Assembly: GCA_034231615.1 (NCBI GenBank)
Contig: CM067311.1
Coordinates: 11,480,660-11,544,659 of the forward strand
DNA length: 64,000 bases
Direction of reading: 5' to 3'
Origin: Meghimatium bilineatum
Lineage: Eukaryota > Mollusca > Gastropoda > Stylommatophora > Philomycidae
Under the pieces are notes generated by a model. It ran no database searches. It was given only the letters and a program-made list of their open reading frames with translations, and was not told where the DNA came from. Positions 33,237 to 43,744 of this stretch are shown here, one piece after another; within the stretch, counting starts at the first letter, position 1, and every line of letters starts with the position of its first letter. Made by a program: the position numbers and the translations under genes.

Positions 33237-33784
33237 CAATTAAGATTCAAGAATATTTAATAACAAAAGACAAAATCTGTAATATAAGCATTTTTCTGTA
33301 CTTGTTTGTTCTTCATATTTTGTTAACACGGTGCCATTATATTATTTCGTCTACGCATGTTTTTTTCTCTTGTTTCTTAGCAAACGTTCTTTATGCTGTA
33401 ATTTGCTTAGAGTGTGCATGAAAAACAGATCAGGAGAGAGATCAAATGGTCGCTGTTTTATCTGTTTCTTGTGGTTTATTTTGTTGCCAGCTCGTACAGA
33501 CCTTGTTTGTTGTCATTGTATGTTTTTTGATTAGTCATTATTCTTAGACCGCTGCTATTTATAATCAAAATTTTTGTTTTGTATTATTGCTACAGCTTCT
33601 ATGCGTTTCGCTTAGTCGAACGTCTTGACGCGGCTCAAGCAGATGGGGAGATATGTTTAATATTATGTGTTTTTCCCCTTCTTTAGCTTTCAGTGTATTC
33701 TTTCTTTCGTCTCTTGTTTCATATTTTAGTACAAGCCTTGACATAAACTATGACACACAGGAACATGCTGCAAGATACAGATGT
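33237..33784. other. No recognisable feature
   Basis: Unique AT-rich sequence. Confidence 0.4.
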
Positions 33785-34140
33785 ACATGGTGATCAATCA
33801 ATCAATCAAGTGTCATGCCGAATGGCGTAGGCGATCATGTTTCTCCACGACTCTGTCTCTTGTGTTGTCAATAAGCTCGGTTAGTGCGCTTCTACCGTGC
33901 CACAATACAAGTCCTATTCCCTTTGTCGTCCCCCATTTCTTCTCCCCTTGATCTTTCCAGTGGTTATTAAGTGTTCAAGCTGTGCTCTTCTCAGCACATG
34001 CTCTAGAAACCATGACTGTCTGCCCCTAATGTTTGATATGATTAATATTTTTTCCGCAAGCATCAATGACAACATGTGCATTAGTTTTCTTAGCTGTCTA
34101 TAATATTTTCATCATTCTTCTTAGAAACCACATTTCTTAA
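33785..34140 (-). pseudogene. LINE (RTE-like lineage 1) 3' end with (TTGA)n tail
   Basis: On the minus strand relics of MLRRMMKIL, SIKHQGQTVMVSRACA, HLITTGKIKGRRNG and AYAIRHDT align with the C-terminus of the 5163-5875 element. After the stop the strand ends TTGATTGATTGAT, a clear (TTGA)n tail. Confidence 0.78.
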
Positions 34141-34236
34141 CATGGCAATCTGCAATATAAAAGTCGCAGCATTTCGTGAAAAAAAAAGAAAGGCGCAACT
34201 CAATAGTTAACGCAGGCTATAAAGTTATGGGCAAAT

Positions 34237-34285
34237 TAAATTCTTGAGAAAGACCTAACGGTTCGAAACGTTGAAAATGTCTTGT
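34237..34285 (+). mobile_element. Penelope-like relic with hammerhead-like core
   Basis: CTTGAGAAAGACCTAACGGT followed by TCGAAACGTTG. ACC and GGT can pair as stem II before the conserved CGAAAC. The left core is imperfect, so this is a decayed copy at best. Confidence 0.42.
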
Positions 34286-34379
34286 ATATTGTAATTTGTA
34301 TGTTTTCGTGTTTGCACCACCTAACCCGTTAACAATATTCCGTCGTGTTCAAGTGAAACTCTCAAAAACCTGTGTTCTC

Positions 34380-34500
34380 CGTAAGTACTATAAGCTTTTC
34401 CACAACGGGAATTGAACCAGGTCCGTTCACGCGGCACCACATCTCTTTGCAACTCAAGTAAACAGGTTTCCCGTCCTTGACCAACCACAACCCCCCCCCC
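34380..34500 (-). mobile_element. tRNA-like SINE fragment (family F)
   Basis: The minus strand contains GAGTTGCAAAGAGATG and GGTTCAATTCC (B-box-like). Shares GTTGCAA, GAACG and GTTCAA(A/T)TCCC in the same spacing with 54015-54120. Bordered by a poly-C run at 34494-34507. Confidence 0.55.
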
Positions 34501-34507
34501 CCCCCCC

Positions 34508-35919
34508 GAAAAAAAAGATGTAATCTTGTCAGGACATTCAAATTGTGTACTCAAGTCACTGTGAAGGGTCCAATCGAGACAAGGACTATAAAGAATAACA
34601 AAACATAACACTATTTTGTTGTCTTGAACACAAGAGACCGTTTGATTGTATCCGGTGTAATGTCTGAAGTGGCAACATTTCTTTACTGGATTAACAATAA
34701 TGATTATGCCGACAAAGATCGATGTATTCATTTTTTTTATAAAAGCTGGACAATATGCACAAAAATACATAAAAATAAAGTATATATTTATTGGGTATAA
34801 CCAATTCTAGCACAAATATGCAAAATATGGTATTAATAGGTTACACGTTGAATCAGATCATTGCATTTGTTTGAGGGCAACGCTAGTGAATGGTGCTATA
34901 AATATTGTTTTCACGTGCTCTCTCTCTCGCTCTCTCTCTTGTTCTCTCTCTTTCTCTCTCTCTTAATAAGAAATGTATTGTGATATTTATAAAGTTCTTA
35001 TTATTCTATCCGCAACGTGTAATTATCCATATGAACACTGCATACCAAATCACATTTAACGACTAAATCAACTACCTTCTTCTCATCGTTTCAATTACTT
35101 CCTTCTCTCTAATTTCAATAATGAAATTCTCCCTTTATAATTACATAAAACTATAACATAAGACGGTGTCAGCAAACTCAAGTCGTAAGATTCATGGCGC
35201 CATGTTACGCTGCCAAAGCGCCATAAATGTACGTCGGTTAGAAAAGGTTAATTGAGTTTTGTATACTTCTAGATAACAGTCGTCTCAATGGAGCTGATTA
35301 GGAATGGAACGAACCTTGAATCTCTATTATTACCGGAATAACACAGGCTGTAAAATGAGCAGAGATTTAGCTTCGGAGTGCCACGCGAGAAACCAGATCT
35401 GACATAAGATAGATCTCTTCAGAGGCGTTAAACTGGCATGGAAACGTTTGCCAGTTTCTCTGCGAGAAGATTGGTTTCAAATTTTAGCCCATGCCATTTA
35501 AAATATTTTTGTACACAATAAGCAGTCGAACAACTCAAAAGAATAGCTTAACAGAAATCGTTTTTCAATGGCTTAACAGAAATCGTTTTTAAATAGCTTT
35601 CGACTTAACTGCCAAATTCCTTGTAAATGAATGATCACACGGGTTGCGTATGATTTCGTGAGCCGCCTCTTCTGTGTAGACGGTATCTGGAAGAGGAGAA
35701 CTCGAGTCGCGAAATTATTATGTCTAAGTAAAGTAGTGTCCGTAAATTACGTCAAATTGTTTCCATTTTTGTTTACCCTCTTCCTCTCCATTTTCAGCAA
35801 TTTTAAAGAATTTAGCATCCCCCCCCCCCCATTTATTGCTTAATATTGAAAAAAACTCTACCCTCACCTATATAATGATGTCAGAACCACCACAAACAGA
35901 GGAGAATCGCAGATGAGAA
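34508..35919. other. No gene recognised; (CT)n at 34919-34965
   Basis: Contains a CTCT microsatellite and a C-run near 35820-35830. A short direct repeat GGCTTAACAGAAATCGTTTT lies near 35571. Otherwise unique. Confidence 0.45.
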
Positions 35920-36150
35920 ATTAGCCTAGTTGATAGCGAGCTTGCTTGCTATCACCGGGTTACAGCGTGCCAGCTTCGAAACCACATCCGCACAAACAAA
36001 AAGTCCGGGTCGTGATTAATCGCTTTACACGACCACTCCCCCAGTCGTCTCAGCTATAAATGAGTACCTGAATCATGAGGTAGGGGATGTAAAGGCAGCA
36101 AGGAAGGGAACTGAAGGGAACCTAATAGTTGCTGCGGCGTAGTACATGAA
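35920..36150 (+). mobile_element. tRNA-derived SINE
   Basis: TAGTTGATAGCGAGC (A-box-like) and GCTTCGAAACC (B-box-like), then ACATCCGCAC, GTCGTCTCAGCTATAAATGA and GTAGGGGATGTAAAGGCAGC. Same layout and core as the minus-strand copy at 19370-19580 (GGTTCGAAACC, AGCTGTAAATGGGT, GGGGAGATAAAGACAG). Confidence 0.75.
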
Positions 36151-36289
36151 GAGTAATCTTCATTCCCGACGACAAGTTGCTGTCATGGGACCTACCTTTA
36201 CCATTACTGCAAAAATAAGTACATGTTTAGTTTCACATTTACAAATACATATATATATATTTCATAATATAGCATTTAAATTAGTATAT

Positions 36290-36566
36290 CGCCAGTGTGT
36301 TTCTGGAGCCCGAAAGGGGAGCAAAGAATAACAGCACTGTTTACCTTCCACGCATGTCGCAAAGGGTGACTAAGGAGGTTATTGGATGGAGTTGGCTGTC
36401 CCATCCATAAAGGGTCAGTGACCCAAAGCCATACTGAAGTTGGATGTGTCAGGCCGAAAGGCACAGATAACACAGCAGTGCTGTAAACCATGACACAACG
36501 CATTCCGTTCTCCGGACTACATCCTGCTAATCTGCAGAAGTTTGAGAACGAACGCAGAAGAAGAAG
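36290..36566 (+). mobile_element. SINE-A, full-length copy with target duplication
   Basis: 277 bp between AATTAGTATAT at 36279-36289 and AATTAGTATAT at 36567-36577, an exact 11-bp duplication. Starts CGCCAGTGTGTTTCTGGAGC and ends GAGAACGAACGCAGAAGAAG. With 60221-60502 this fixes both family ends. Confidence 0.95.
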
Positions 36567-36577
36567 AATTAGTATAT

Positions 36578-37489
36578 AAACAGTACCGCGGACGTCAACA
36601 TTTGCCAACCTTTCCATCCTATTGTCAAAAACTGTTAAACTCTTTCAGTACGACTCCCAACCCCTCCCTCTCCCATTCCCTAATTATTGATGTACATTAT
36701 GGACAATCCCTTACAAAACACCAAAACATTCCAAAACAAAAATTAAATTTGACACAAGGAGCAGGGGAGTGTTGATTGTGTAAAGGGATAAATGTTCAAG
36801 TGTAGGGTAACAACTTATCTGACATAGCATGAATCTATAAGTAAGACTTCTCTTATTTATTTTCAGATATTTATTTATTGCTCTTGAACAGCATTATCGT
36901 ATTGAAATGTGTTCAAATGGCTTCTCGACAGATTTCATGTTAGCAAAAAGGAATAAATAGAGTAAAGGAAATATATAAAAACAACTCGGAAATAGCATCT
37001 CGAACATCAAACGTCACTTTATTAAAGAAAACAATTTTCTGGCGTTGAAAATTGAGAAAGATTTCAGCCTGACCTGTCAGTCATTTCTTTTTAAAATTTG
37101 ATATTTTTACATTGAAAGAATTTGCTAATTGCGCATTATATAAATTGAGTTTGAATATCTTAGATTATCTCCAATTATTATTATTCACGAATGTGTACAC
37201 CCATGCTCGTAAATTGTTCTGTATTTGTAACTGTATTTATATTGTTTCCATGTTATAACTCTTGTGTCCTTGTTGTGACTCTTGTTTCCATCTTATACTT
37301 CATGTTTCCAAGATGATAGACAAATAAGACCACTGTAAAACGGCATAGCCAATAAACTACTTATGCAGAGCACAAGGGGGTGAGCTTGACTGCTCACAGA
37401 CTATCGGTCTAAAGTTGAAAGTTAACTCATAGCATTTATTAATGCCAGAGGGGAGTAAAACGTTAGAGTTCTTATTATATTCAGTGCCT
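36578..37489. other. No recognisable feature
   Basis: Unique AT-rich sequence. GTTTCCATNTTATA words near 37248-37305 recur loosely. Confidence 0.4.
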
Positions 37490-37685
37490 CTGCTATATGA
37501 GGACGGTAGCCATCTCCTTTCCTCGCAGTCTTTACCCCCGGACTAATCCGGTGCCCAATTAAGGCGAGATCGACCCGGGGGTGGTTGCGGTCTGTAAAAA
37601 CTTTTCCCCATCAACTGGGGAAATAGCCTAGGACCAATTATATGCCAAGCCAGTTCGCTAACCACTGTGCTACGAGACCCTCTAT
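37490..37685 (-). mobile_element. tRNA-derived SINE, diverged
   Basis: On the minus strand GTCTCGTAGCACAGTGGTTA is an excellent A-box context (TAGCACAGTGG). A degenerate B box and GGGTCGATCTCGCC, GGGCACCGGATTAGTCC and GGTAAAGACTGCGAGGAAAG follow. Similar architecture to the 19.4 and 35.9 kb SINEs. Confidence 0.7.
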
Positions 37686-38264
37686 ATCAGACTACCGAAC
37701 ACAAAAAAAATATATTAAAGTATTCAAAATAGACTGAATAAACGTTTCAACCATACGGTTTATTCGTAAGATAAATACATAAAGAATATATGATAAATGC
37801 AACAGTATAATCACAAAGACTAGACTGGTGACAACAACAGAAAATACACGGTAACGATGACGTACGTACACAGAAACCTCCCGTACTATAATAGATAGAC
37901 AAGCAAATTAAAAACATCAGCAAATGAGAATGAAACAAAACAATTATGACAAATCGAATGATAACACGGATATGCCTCTTAGTTCCATTTTATGATTTGT
38001 GTCCATTTTGTCATTCTTGTTTGGCATACTGTCATTCTTTGTTTCAATGTTGCCATTAATTGTTATGTTATGACTTGTTTGTTATGACTCGTTCTCGTCT
38101 ATCTTTTTTTTTCCTCCTTGATATGACTCTTACTTCTATGTTCTTCCTCTTGCTCCTAGCTTGTTGGTACTGATTTCATTCTGTTACTCTTGATATTATT
38201 TCTATTAAGATTATTTGAGTTGATGTATGTGTTTGTTCGGCTTAGTGCAGACAAGCGGCCGGAC
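37686..38264. other. No recognisable feature
   Basis: Unique sequence. Confidence 0.4.
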
Positions 38265-38600
38265 GGGCGGACACAGACAGATATATAGATAGGTAGGTAA
38301 GTAGATAAATAGGTGGGTAGATAGGCAAGCAGATAGACAGGCAGATAGGCAGGCAGATAGACAGACAGAGACAGACAGAAGGAGAAAAGACAGAAAGAGA
38401 CAGACAGACAGACATACACAGACAAACGCGCAGACAGACAGATAGACGTACTGAGAGAGACAGACATAAAGATACAGACAGAAAGAGACAGACTGACAGA
38501 GACAGACACAGACAGACGCGCTGACAGACAGACAGACAAACCGACATAAAGACAGAAGATACATAGATAGATAGACAGACAGACAGACGCACGGAGAGTT
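38265..38600. repeat. (GACA/GATA)n microsatellite, about 330 bp
   Basis: Imperfect GACAGACA and GATAGATAGG mixture. The overlapping cysteine/serine-rich minus-strand frames are artefacts. Confidence 0.95.
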
Positions 38601-38869
38601 GGATGGATGAATGAATGGATAGTTGTACATCTCTGTGATCAGGTCATAGAGATTAAAACAAGTTACAAGGAAAAGCTCCATTTAAAGTGGGTAACATTTA
38701 AATTCTTGAAAGAGGTCAGTGTACAGTGCTAGCAATGTTGTTAAGCAGTTTGCGTTTTAGGCTAGCCTATAGTTGACAATGCTAAGAACGATCGCTGTTC
38801 AGTCAATATTTTAAATACTACGCCTGAAATTCGGATGTTTCGGGTATTGGCATGAATTAAGAGTTCGTA
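38601..38869. other. No recognisable feature
   Basis: Unique sequence. Confidence 0.4.
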
Positions 38870-39160
38870 ATGACTCGTATGACTATGTCCAAGACTTTGA
38901 TTGGTCGCTAAGATTATCCTTTGTGTGACAACCAATGAAAATAATGGGGATAGTCAACTTAATGACGCATATGACTATGTCCAAGATTTTGATTGGTCGC
39001 CAAGACTGTGTGTGACAACCAATGAAAATAAAGGTAATCGTCAACTTAATGACGCATATGGCTATGTCCAAGTTTTTATTGGTCGCCAAGATTATACTAT
39101 GTGTGACAACCAATGACAATCAAGGAAATAGTCAAATGAGTCACTATAGAAGGTTTAACT
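38870..39160. repeat. Tandem triplication of the family D foldback core
   Basis: GACTATGTCCAAGA...TTGATTGGTCGC followed by GTGTGACAACCAATGAAAAT recurs from 38881, 38973 and about 39060 (period 87-92 bp). Each unit is itself an inverted repeat (TTGATTGGTCG / CAACCAATGAAAAT), so the foldback element has become a minisatellite. Confidence 0.8.
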
Positions 39161-39314
39161 TCCCGTCAGCCAAAAGTTCTTAGGCGATATCCAGGCATTA
39201 CATCAACAATTATAGCTGAAAAGAGTATGACAAATTTGATAGCAGATGTCAAGTTGGAAGGGGGGAGTAAAACAACGATGGCATCAACTAAAATATTTGT
39301 TATACATGCCTACC

Positions 39315-39362
39315 CACCCACACACACACACGCACGCACGCACACATACACACACATAGAGA
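39315..39362. repeat. (CA)n microsatellite, imperfect
   Basis: CACACACA interspersed with CGCACGCA and CATACACA. Confidence 0.85.
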
Positions 39363-39424
39363 GATACATAAAGTGTTATACATAAGCCAATTAAATTGTT
39401 TGAATTATATTTTTTTTTCTAAAA

Positions 39425-39735
39425 AACGAAATGAACATATTTGGGTACAGTACAAGTAGCCACCTATCATTGTTTAATTACTTCCCTTGTCTATGTTTGT
39501 AAATTTTATGTTTATCATTTAATAATTGAACTATTTATTTATTTAGGGTCGGGGTTAGGTTCAGTTATGTAAAACACAACTATCCTAACCATAACCATAA
39601 CACTAACCCAAACCCTGAAATAAATAAATGTTTAAATTATTAAATGATGAACATGAAATGTACAAACATAGACAAGGGAAATAACTCAACTTTGTGGTGG
39701 TGTACGCATATTTGTTTCATACTATTTATGCAAAT
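39425..39735. mobile_element. Long hairpin miniature element, about 310 bp
   Basis: The left half is the inverted complement of the right half. ACTTCCCTTGTCTATGTTTG (39480s) faces CAAACATAGACAAGGGAAAT (about 39664-39683), and CATTTAATAATT, TATTTATTTA and AGGGT pair further in. Weaker pairing extends outward past GTAGCCACC / GGTGGTGTAC. The loop is only about 25 bp. Foldback miniature element of unknown superfamily. Confidence 0.85.
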
Positions 39736-40139
39736 ATGTTGTTTTTTTTCTCTGAGGGGGTTTTTGAGATTACGAATAGAATTAAGCATGTGGTGTCCGT
39801 GAATTCATCTGTTTACAAGGGAAGGGAAGAGAAATAAAAAATTGACAAAATAATGTTGGCAGGCATATTAAATAGACCGCCGTTTATATCGCCGAGGGGC
39901 ACGATCCATCAATGACAGAAACTGTTGCAATTCTGTGCTACATTATGTGCCGGAAACTATTTTCTCTTCATACTGTGTGTAAACACTGACAGGATTGAAT
40001 GGTGACACTGAACTACAGTTTTCCTAAACTGGGAGGATGCCATCACTCCATGAGTGAATGAGGTTAACGTTAGGACAGCTTAAAATTTACATATTTATTT
40101 GTTTGAACCGAGGAACACTTCTAGTTTAGGTACAAAGTC
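39736..40139. other. No recognisable feature
   Basis: Unique sequence. Confidence 0.4.
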
Positions 40140-40700
40140 ACTTGAGTCCAAAACAGGGGCTCTCATAGTTGTAAATGTTACTGAAGGGGCGTTTAGATTC
40201 TGGGGGGGGGTCCATACAACAGGGGCTCTTCTTCTTCTTTTTTTGTGTTCGTTCTCAAACTCCTGAAGATTAGCAGGATGTAGTCCGGAGAACGGAATGC
40301 GTTGTGTCATGGTTTACAGCATTGCTGCGATCTCTGCACCTTTCGGTCTGACACATCCGACTTCAGCATGGCTTTAGGTCACTGACCCTATTTGGGATGG
40401 GACAGCCAACTCCATCCCATAACCTCCTTAGTCGCCTTTTACGACATGCGTGGAAGATAAACAGTGTTGCTATTCTTTGCTCCCCTTTCGGGCCCCGCAT
40501 TACACGGGCGCAAACAGGTGCTCGCATAGTAGTAAATGTTACTGAAGGGGCGTTTAGATTCTGGGGGTCCCTAAAACAGGGGCTCTCATAGTTGTAAATG
40601 TTACTGAAGGGGCGTTTAGATTTTGGGGTGTCCATAAAACAGGGGCTCTCATAGTTGTAAATGTTACTGAAGGGGTGTTTAGATTCTGGGGGGTCCATAA
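40140..40700. repeat. Minisatellite, about 62-63 bp unit, about 4.5 copies, split by SINE-A
   Basis: The unit contains ACAGGGGCTCTCATAGTTGT, AAATGTTACTGAAGGGGCGT and TTAGATTCTGGGGGG. One copy lies left of the SINE-A insertion (40153-40228) and three lie to the right, with a slightly diverged unit at the insertion point. Confidence 0.92.
40229..40510 (-). mobile_element. SINE-A, full-length, inserted in the minisatellite
   Basis: 282 bp between CAACAGGGGCTC (40217-40228) and CAAACAGGTGCTC (40511-40523), a target duplication formed from minisatellite sequence. On the minus strand it starts CGCCCGTGTAATGCGGGGCC and ends GAGAACGAACACAAAAAAAG plus GAAG. Confidence 0.93.
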
Positions 40701-41029
40701 GAAAAGTACATCTATTAAATGTTTGTTATTTCATTGTATTAGTTCTAGGTACTTTCAGTTGGTTAACCTAACCTGTTTGTTTTCGTCACAATGAATGTCA
40801 ACAACAAAAGTGGACATCTCTCTCTCTCTCTCTCTTGTACATGTGGTTGGATTCTGTCTAGTGTCATTATTTCTCTACATTTCTTCATTGTGCACAGGTT
40901 AATGGTGTGCACTATTTTGATTTTGAAAATGCTGCACCAATTGCTTAAATTCACTATCTGTCTTTGTATGCTATTACATGAACTTTTTTCATGATTTCTT
41001 AGATATTTTCTGAAATTAATATGTATTTC
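40701..41029. other. Unique sequence with (CT)n near 40818
   Basis: Only a short CTCT tract is recognised. Confidence 0.4.
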
Positions 41030-41127
41030 TATATTCCTATTACGTTATTATAATATGTATTTCTATATTCCTATTACGTTATTATAATATCTATTTCTAT
41101 ATTCCTATTACGTTATTATAATATATC
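41030..41127. repeat. Tandem repeat, 34-bp unit, about 3 copies
   Basis: Unit of ATATGTATTTCTATATTCCT plus ATTACGTTATTATA. Confidence 0.9.
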
Positions 41128-41165
41128 TGCTGAGACGAACGTAATATGATCGAAACGTCAACCTT
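41128..41165 (+). mobile_element. Penelope-like relic with hammerhead-like core
   Basis: CTGCTGAGACGAACGTAATA then TGATCGAAACGTCAA. Left core CTGCTGAGACG approximates the hammerhead CUGANGA and the right core CGAAAC is intact. Third such motif within 9 kb. Confidence 0.48.
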
Positions 41166-41485
41166 TTTCACTTCCGTGCTCAGTGTATTATATTTGTTTC
41201 ATATTTTTTATTAGTAGTGGAAGGTTTTCCTAACACAATTACTTGTATAATATAGTTACTTTGTTACTTGTGTTAGTGCAGACAAAATTTGATTGTTGGA
41301 TCCTGTCTGACTGTTTGGTAATTATATGCGTTTTTTATTAGGGCTTTTAGCGTGGATTGCCAGGAAATACTAGCGATTAGTTCTTACTTAATATTTGCAG
41401 TGGGGTGGTTTCTACGGAGCTGTATTTCATGTCCAGAAGACTAACTATCATTCGTGTGAATAGTTATGAAGAAAGCTCCCTATAG
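41166..41485. other. No recognisable feature
   Basis: Unique sequence. Confidence 0.4.
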
Positions 41486-41496
41486 TAGTGGTAGTG

Positions 41497-41536
<40 letters not shown>

Positions 41537-41691
41537 TGGTAGTAGTACTAGTAGTAGTAGTAGTAGTAGTGGTGGTAGTGGTAGTAGTACTAGTAGTAGT
41601 AGTAGTGGTAGTGGTGGTAGTGGTAGTAGTACTAGTAGTAGTAGTAGTGGTAGTGGTGGTAGTGGTAGTAGTACTAGTAGTAGTAGTAGTG

Positions 41692-41728
<37 letters not shown>

Positions 41729-41740
41729 TAGTAGTAGTAC

Positions 41741-41797
<57 letters not shown>

Positions 41798-41869
41798 TAG
41801 TAGTAGTAGTAGTGGTGGTGGTGGTAGTAGTAGTATTAGTATTAGTAGTAGTAGTAGTAGTGGTAGTAT

Positions 41870-41906
<37 letters not shown>

Positions 41907-41975
41907 TCTAGTGGTAGTAGTAGTAGTAGTGGTAGTAGTAGTAGTAGTAGAACTAGTAATAGTAATAGTAGCAAC
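41486..41975. repeat. Trinucleotide array (AGT/GGT)n, about 490 bp
   Basis: Mostly AGT with GGT interruptions. A 42-48 bp higher-order unit with AGTACTAGTAG recurs at 41548, 41590, 41632 and 41674. Open in four frames as poly-Ser, poly-Val, poly-Thr or poly-Leu. Not a gene. Confidence 0.97.
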
Positions 41976-42069
41976 ATTATAGAACATACTTTATGCACAC
42001 GATATTATTGAACGCTGTCTTCATTGAATGTAGTTTCAGCACTGATACATCTCAATGATATAGTACACG

Positions 42070-42245
42070 TAGTCCGGCTTTGTGGCGGAGTTGCATAGGG
42101 CGCGTCTGTGATGGCCAAGGTAACGAGTTCTATCTCCGCCACAGACAACTGTGCATCCGGACTGTTCAGAAAGCAATGTCAAACTTCTGGACGTATTTAT
42201 ATTGCCTAGAAAAATTACTACAGCCAAAAAATACTGGATTGATTG
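42070..42245 (+). mobile_element. tRNA-headed SINE (family E)
   Basis: Head: GGCGGAG (42077-42083) can pair with CTCCGCC near 42134 as an acceptor stem. TTGCATAGGGCG is A-box-like and GAGTTCTATCTC is a weak B box. Tail: GTGCATCCGGACTG, GCAATGTCAAACTTCTGGAC and GTATTTATATTGCCTAGAAA, shared with 4860-5110. Confidence 0.7.
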
Positions 42246-42287
42246 CTTAGTCCTGAATAGGATGTGCTACCAATAAAAGATATATAT

Positions 42288-42321
<34 letters not shown>
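42288..42321. repeat. (GA)n microsatellite
   Basis: About 16 GA repeats. Confidence 0.95.
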
Positions 42322-42325
<4 letters not shown>

Positions 42326-42339
42326 GAGTTGATAATTTT

Positions 42340-42625
42340 TTGTTCTTCTTCTTCTTCTATTCGTACAGACTAACATGATGTAATCCGGATACCGAAATGC
42401 GTTGCGTCATTATTTGCAGACTGCCTGCGATATCTCTGCCTTATTGCCTGACAACCCCTACTTTAGCATGTCTTCACGATCACTTTGACTCTTTTTGTGA
42501 TAGAACACATAACTTCACCCTCAAAACCTCCGTAATCTTCTAATAGGACCTGTATGACAAATGACAGCGTCGCTATCATTTTCTCCTCTTTTAGAGCCCG
42601 ACAACACTGTGGCAGATACACTTTT
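42340..42625 (-). mobile_element. SINE-A, diverged copy
   Basis: CTTCTTCTTCTATTCGTACA, AACATGATGTAATCCGGATA, CTTTAGCATGTCTTCACGA and CTCCTCTTTTAGAGCCCGAC follow the family order with many substitutions, so this is an older insertion than 36290 or 60221. Confidence 0.8.
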
Positions 42626-42934
42626 CACAATGTAATGGTAATGTTGAAATTAACATTCATTCCAGGGTCACAGTTAAAGACGCGAGACTACTATCATGAA
42701 AGACATTGAACATCCACTTTACACACCGCTAAAATCATCCATTTGTATTCAAATTGAAGAACCCTAGTTTGGTAAACTGAAATTAGATTGTGAGGTTCAT
42801 GAATTGAATTTGTATTCAGGAAGAAAAGGATAAGACTGGTAAACAAATAGACCAGGTACTGTCAGGACTGAAGATATAAATAATCAATGGTGCGTCCACA
42901 GTGTTGTAACAAACCAGACAGACATGGATTAAAA
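42626..42934. other. No recognisable feature
   Basis: Unique sequence. Confidence 0.4.
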
Positions 42935-43012
42935 TAATGTTCATAATGATTCATAAGCATTCATAATGATTCATAAGCATTCATAATGATTCATAAGCAT
43001 TCATAATGATAT
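42935..43012. repeat. Tandem repeat, 20-bp unit, about 4 copies
   Basis: Unit CATTCATAATGATTCATAAG. Confidence 0.92.
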
Positions 43013-43063
43013 GAAAGACATAGTATGAATTTAAGAACTAAAAAGTGACTCGAATTTTTCCGA

Positions 43064-43108
43064 GGCCAGAAAGGGGAGCAACACTGTTTACCTTTAATGC
43101 ATGTCGCA
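43064..43108 (+). mobile_element. SINE-A 5' fragment
   Basis: GGCCAGAAAGGGGAGCAACA, CTGTTTACCTTTAATGCATG and TCGCAA match the first ~60 bp of SINE-A, then stop abruptly at the GAT array. Confidence 0.75.
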
Positions 43109-43437
43109 ATGATGATGATGATGATAATGATAAGGATGATGATAGTGATGATGATAGTGATGATGATAATGATGAGGATTATAATCATGATAATTATAAT
43201 GAATGATAATGATGATAATGATGATAAGGATGATAATGATGATAATGATGATGATGATGATGATAATGATGATGATGATAATGATAATGAATGATAAGAA
43301 TGATGATGATGATAATGATGATGCTAATGATGATAAAGATTATAATGATGATGATAATGATAATGATGATAATGATAATGATGATGATGATAATGATAAT
43401 GAATGATAAGAATGATGATGATGATAATGATGAAATA
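43109..43437. repeat. (GAT/AAT)n microsatellite, about 330 bp
   Basis: GATGATAATGAT mixtures. A segment GATAATGATAATGAATGATA with AGAATGATGATGATGATAAT recurs near 43280 and 43390, showing segmental duplication inside the array. Confidence 0.95.
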
Positions 43438-43744
43438 ATCTCGATAACTGTGCGCAGGTAGCTTTTGACAAGCCACTGCCTCTTAGAAAAAAGCAGGATA
43501 TTTTCACTTGTTAACTGAGGTGACACCCAGACACATTTAAGGTTGTCACAAAGACATGGTTGTGTATGGAAGATTTATAGAATTTAGACCCAGAAGAGAG
43601 GCATCTCCGGATTATCAGGTCCAGCCAGGAGCACAGTTCACACTATTGTTTGCCAGATTTGTTGACCCATACATAGTGATGGTATATCCACGATTCCCCG
43701 ACACATATGAGTCTGCAACAGAAGGACAGTTTCAATGTCTGTTG
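43438..43744. other. No supported gene
   Basis: Contains a 71-codon open frame (43556-43771) with no recognised motif, which runs into the following array. Confidence 0.4.

Noticed and set aside
34494-34507. Poly-C run (also near 35820, 52428 and the G-run near 61360)
   Set aside because: Homopolymers of this kind are common and error-prone in assemblies. No function inferred.
39545-39620. Interstitial telomere-like repeat (CTAACC, TAACCC words)
   Set aside because: Irregular words that are the paired inner arms of the hairpin, not a tandem TTAGGG array.
41448-42011. Poly-Ser, poly-Val, poly-Thr and poly-Leu frames
   Set aside because: Four overlapping frames of the same trinucleotide array. 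No unique coding sequence attached.
42075-42137. Possible functional tRNA gene with a 7-bp acceptor stem
   Set aside because: B box is GAGTTCTATCTC rather than GGTTCGANNCC, arms do not fold cleanly, and a SINE tail follows. Treated as a SINE head.
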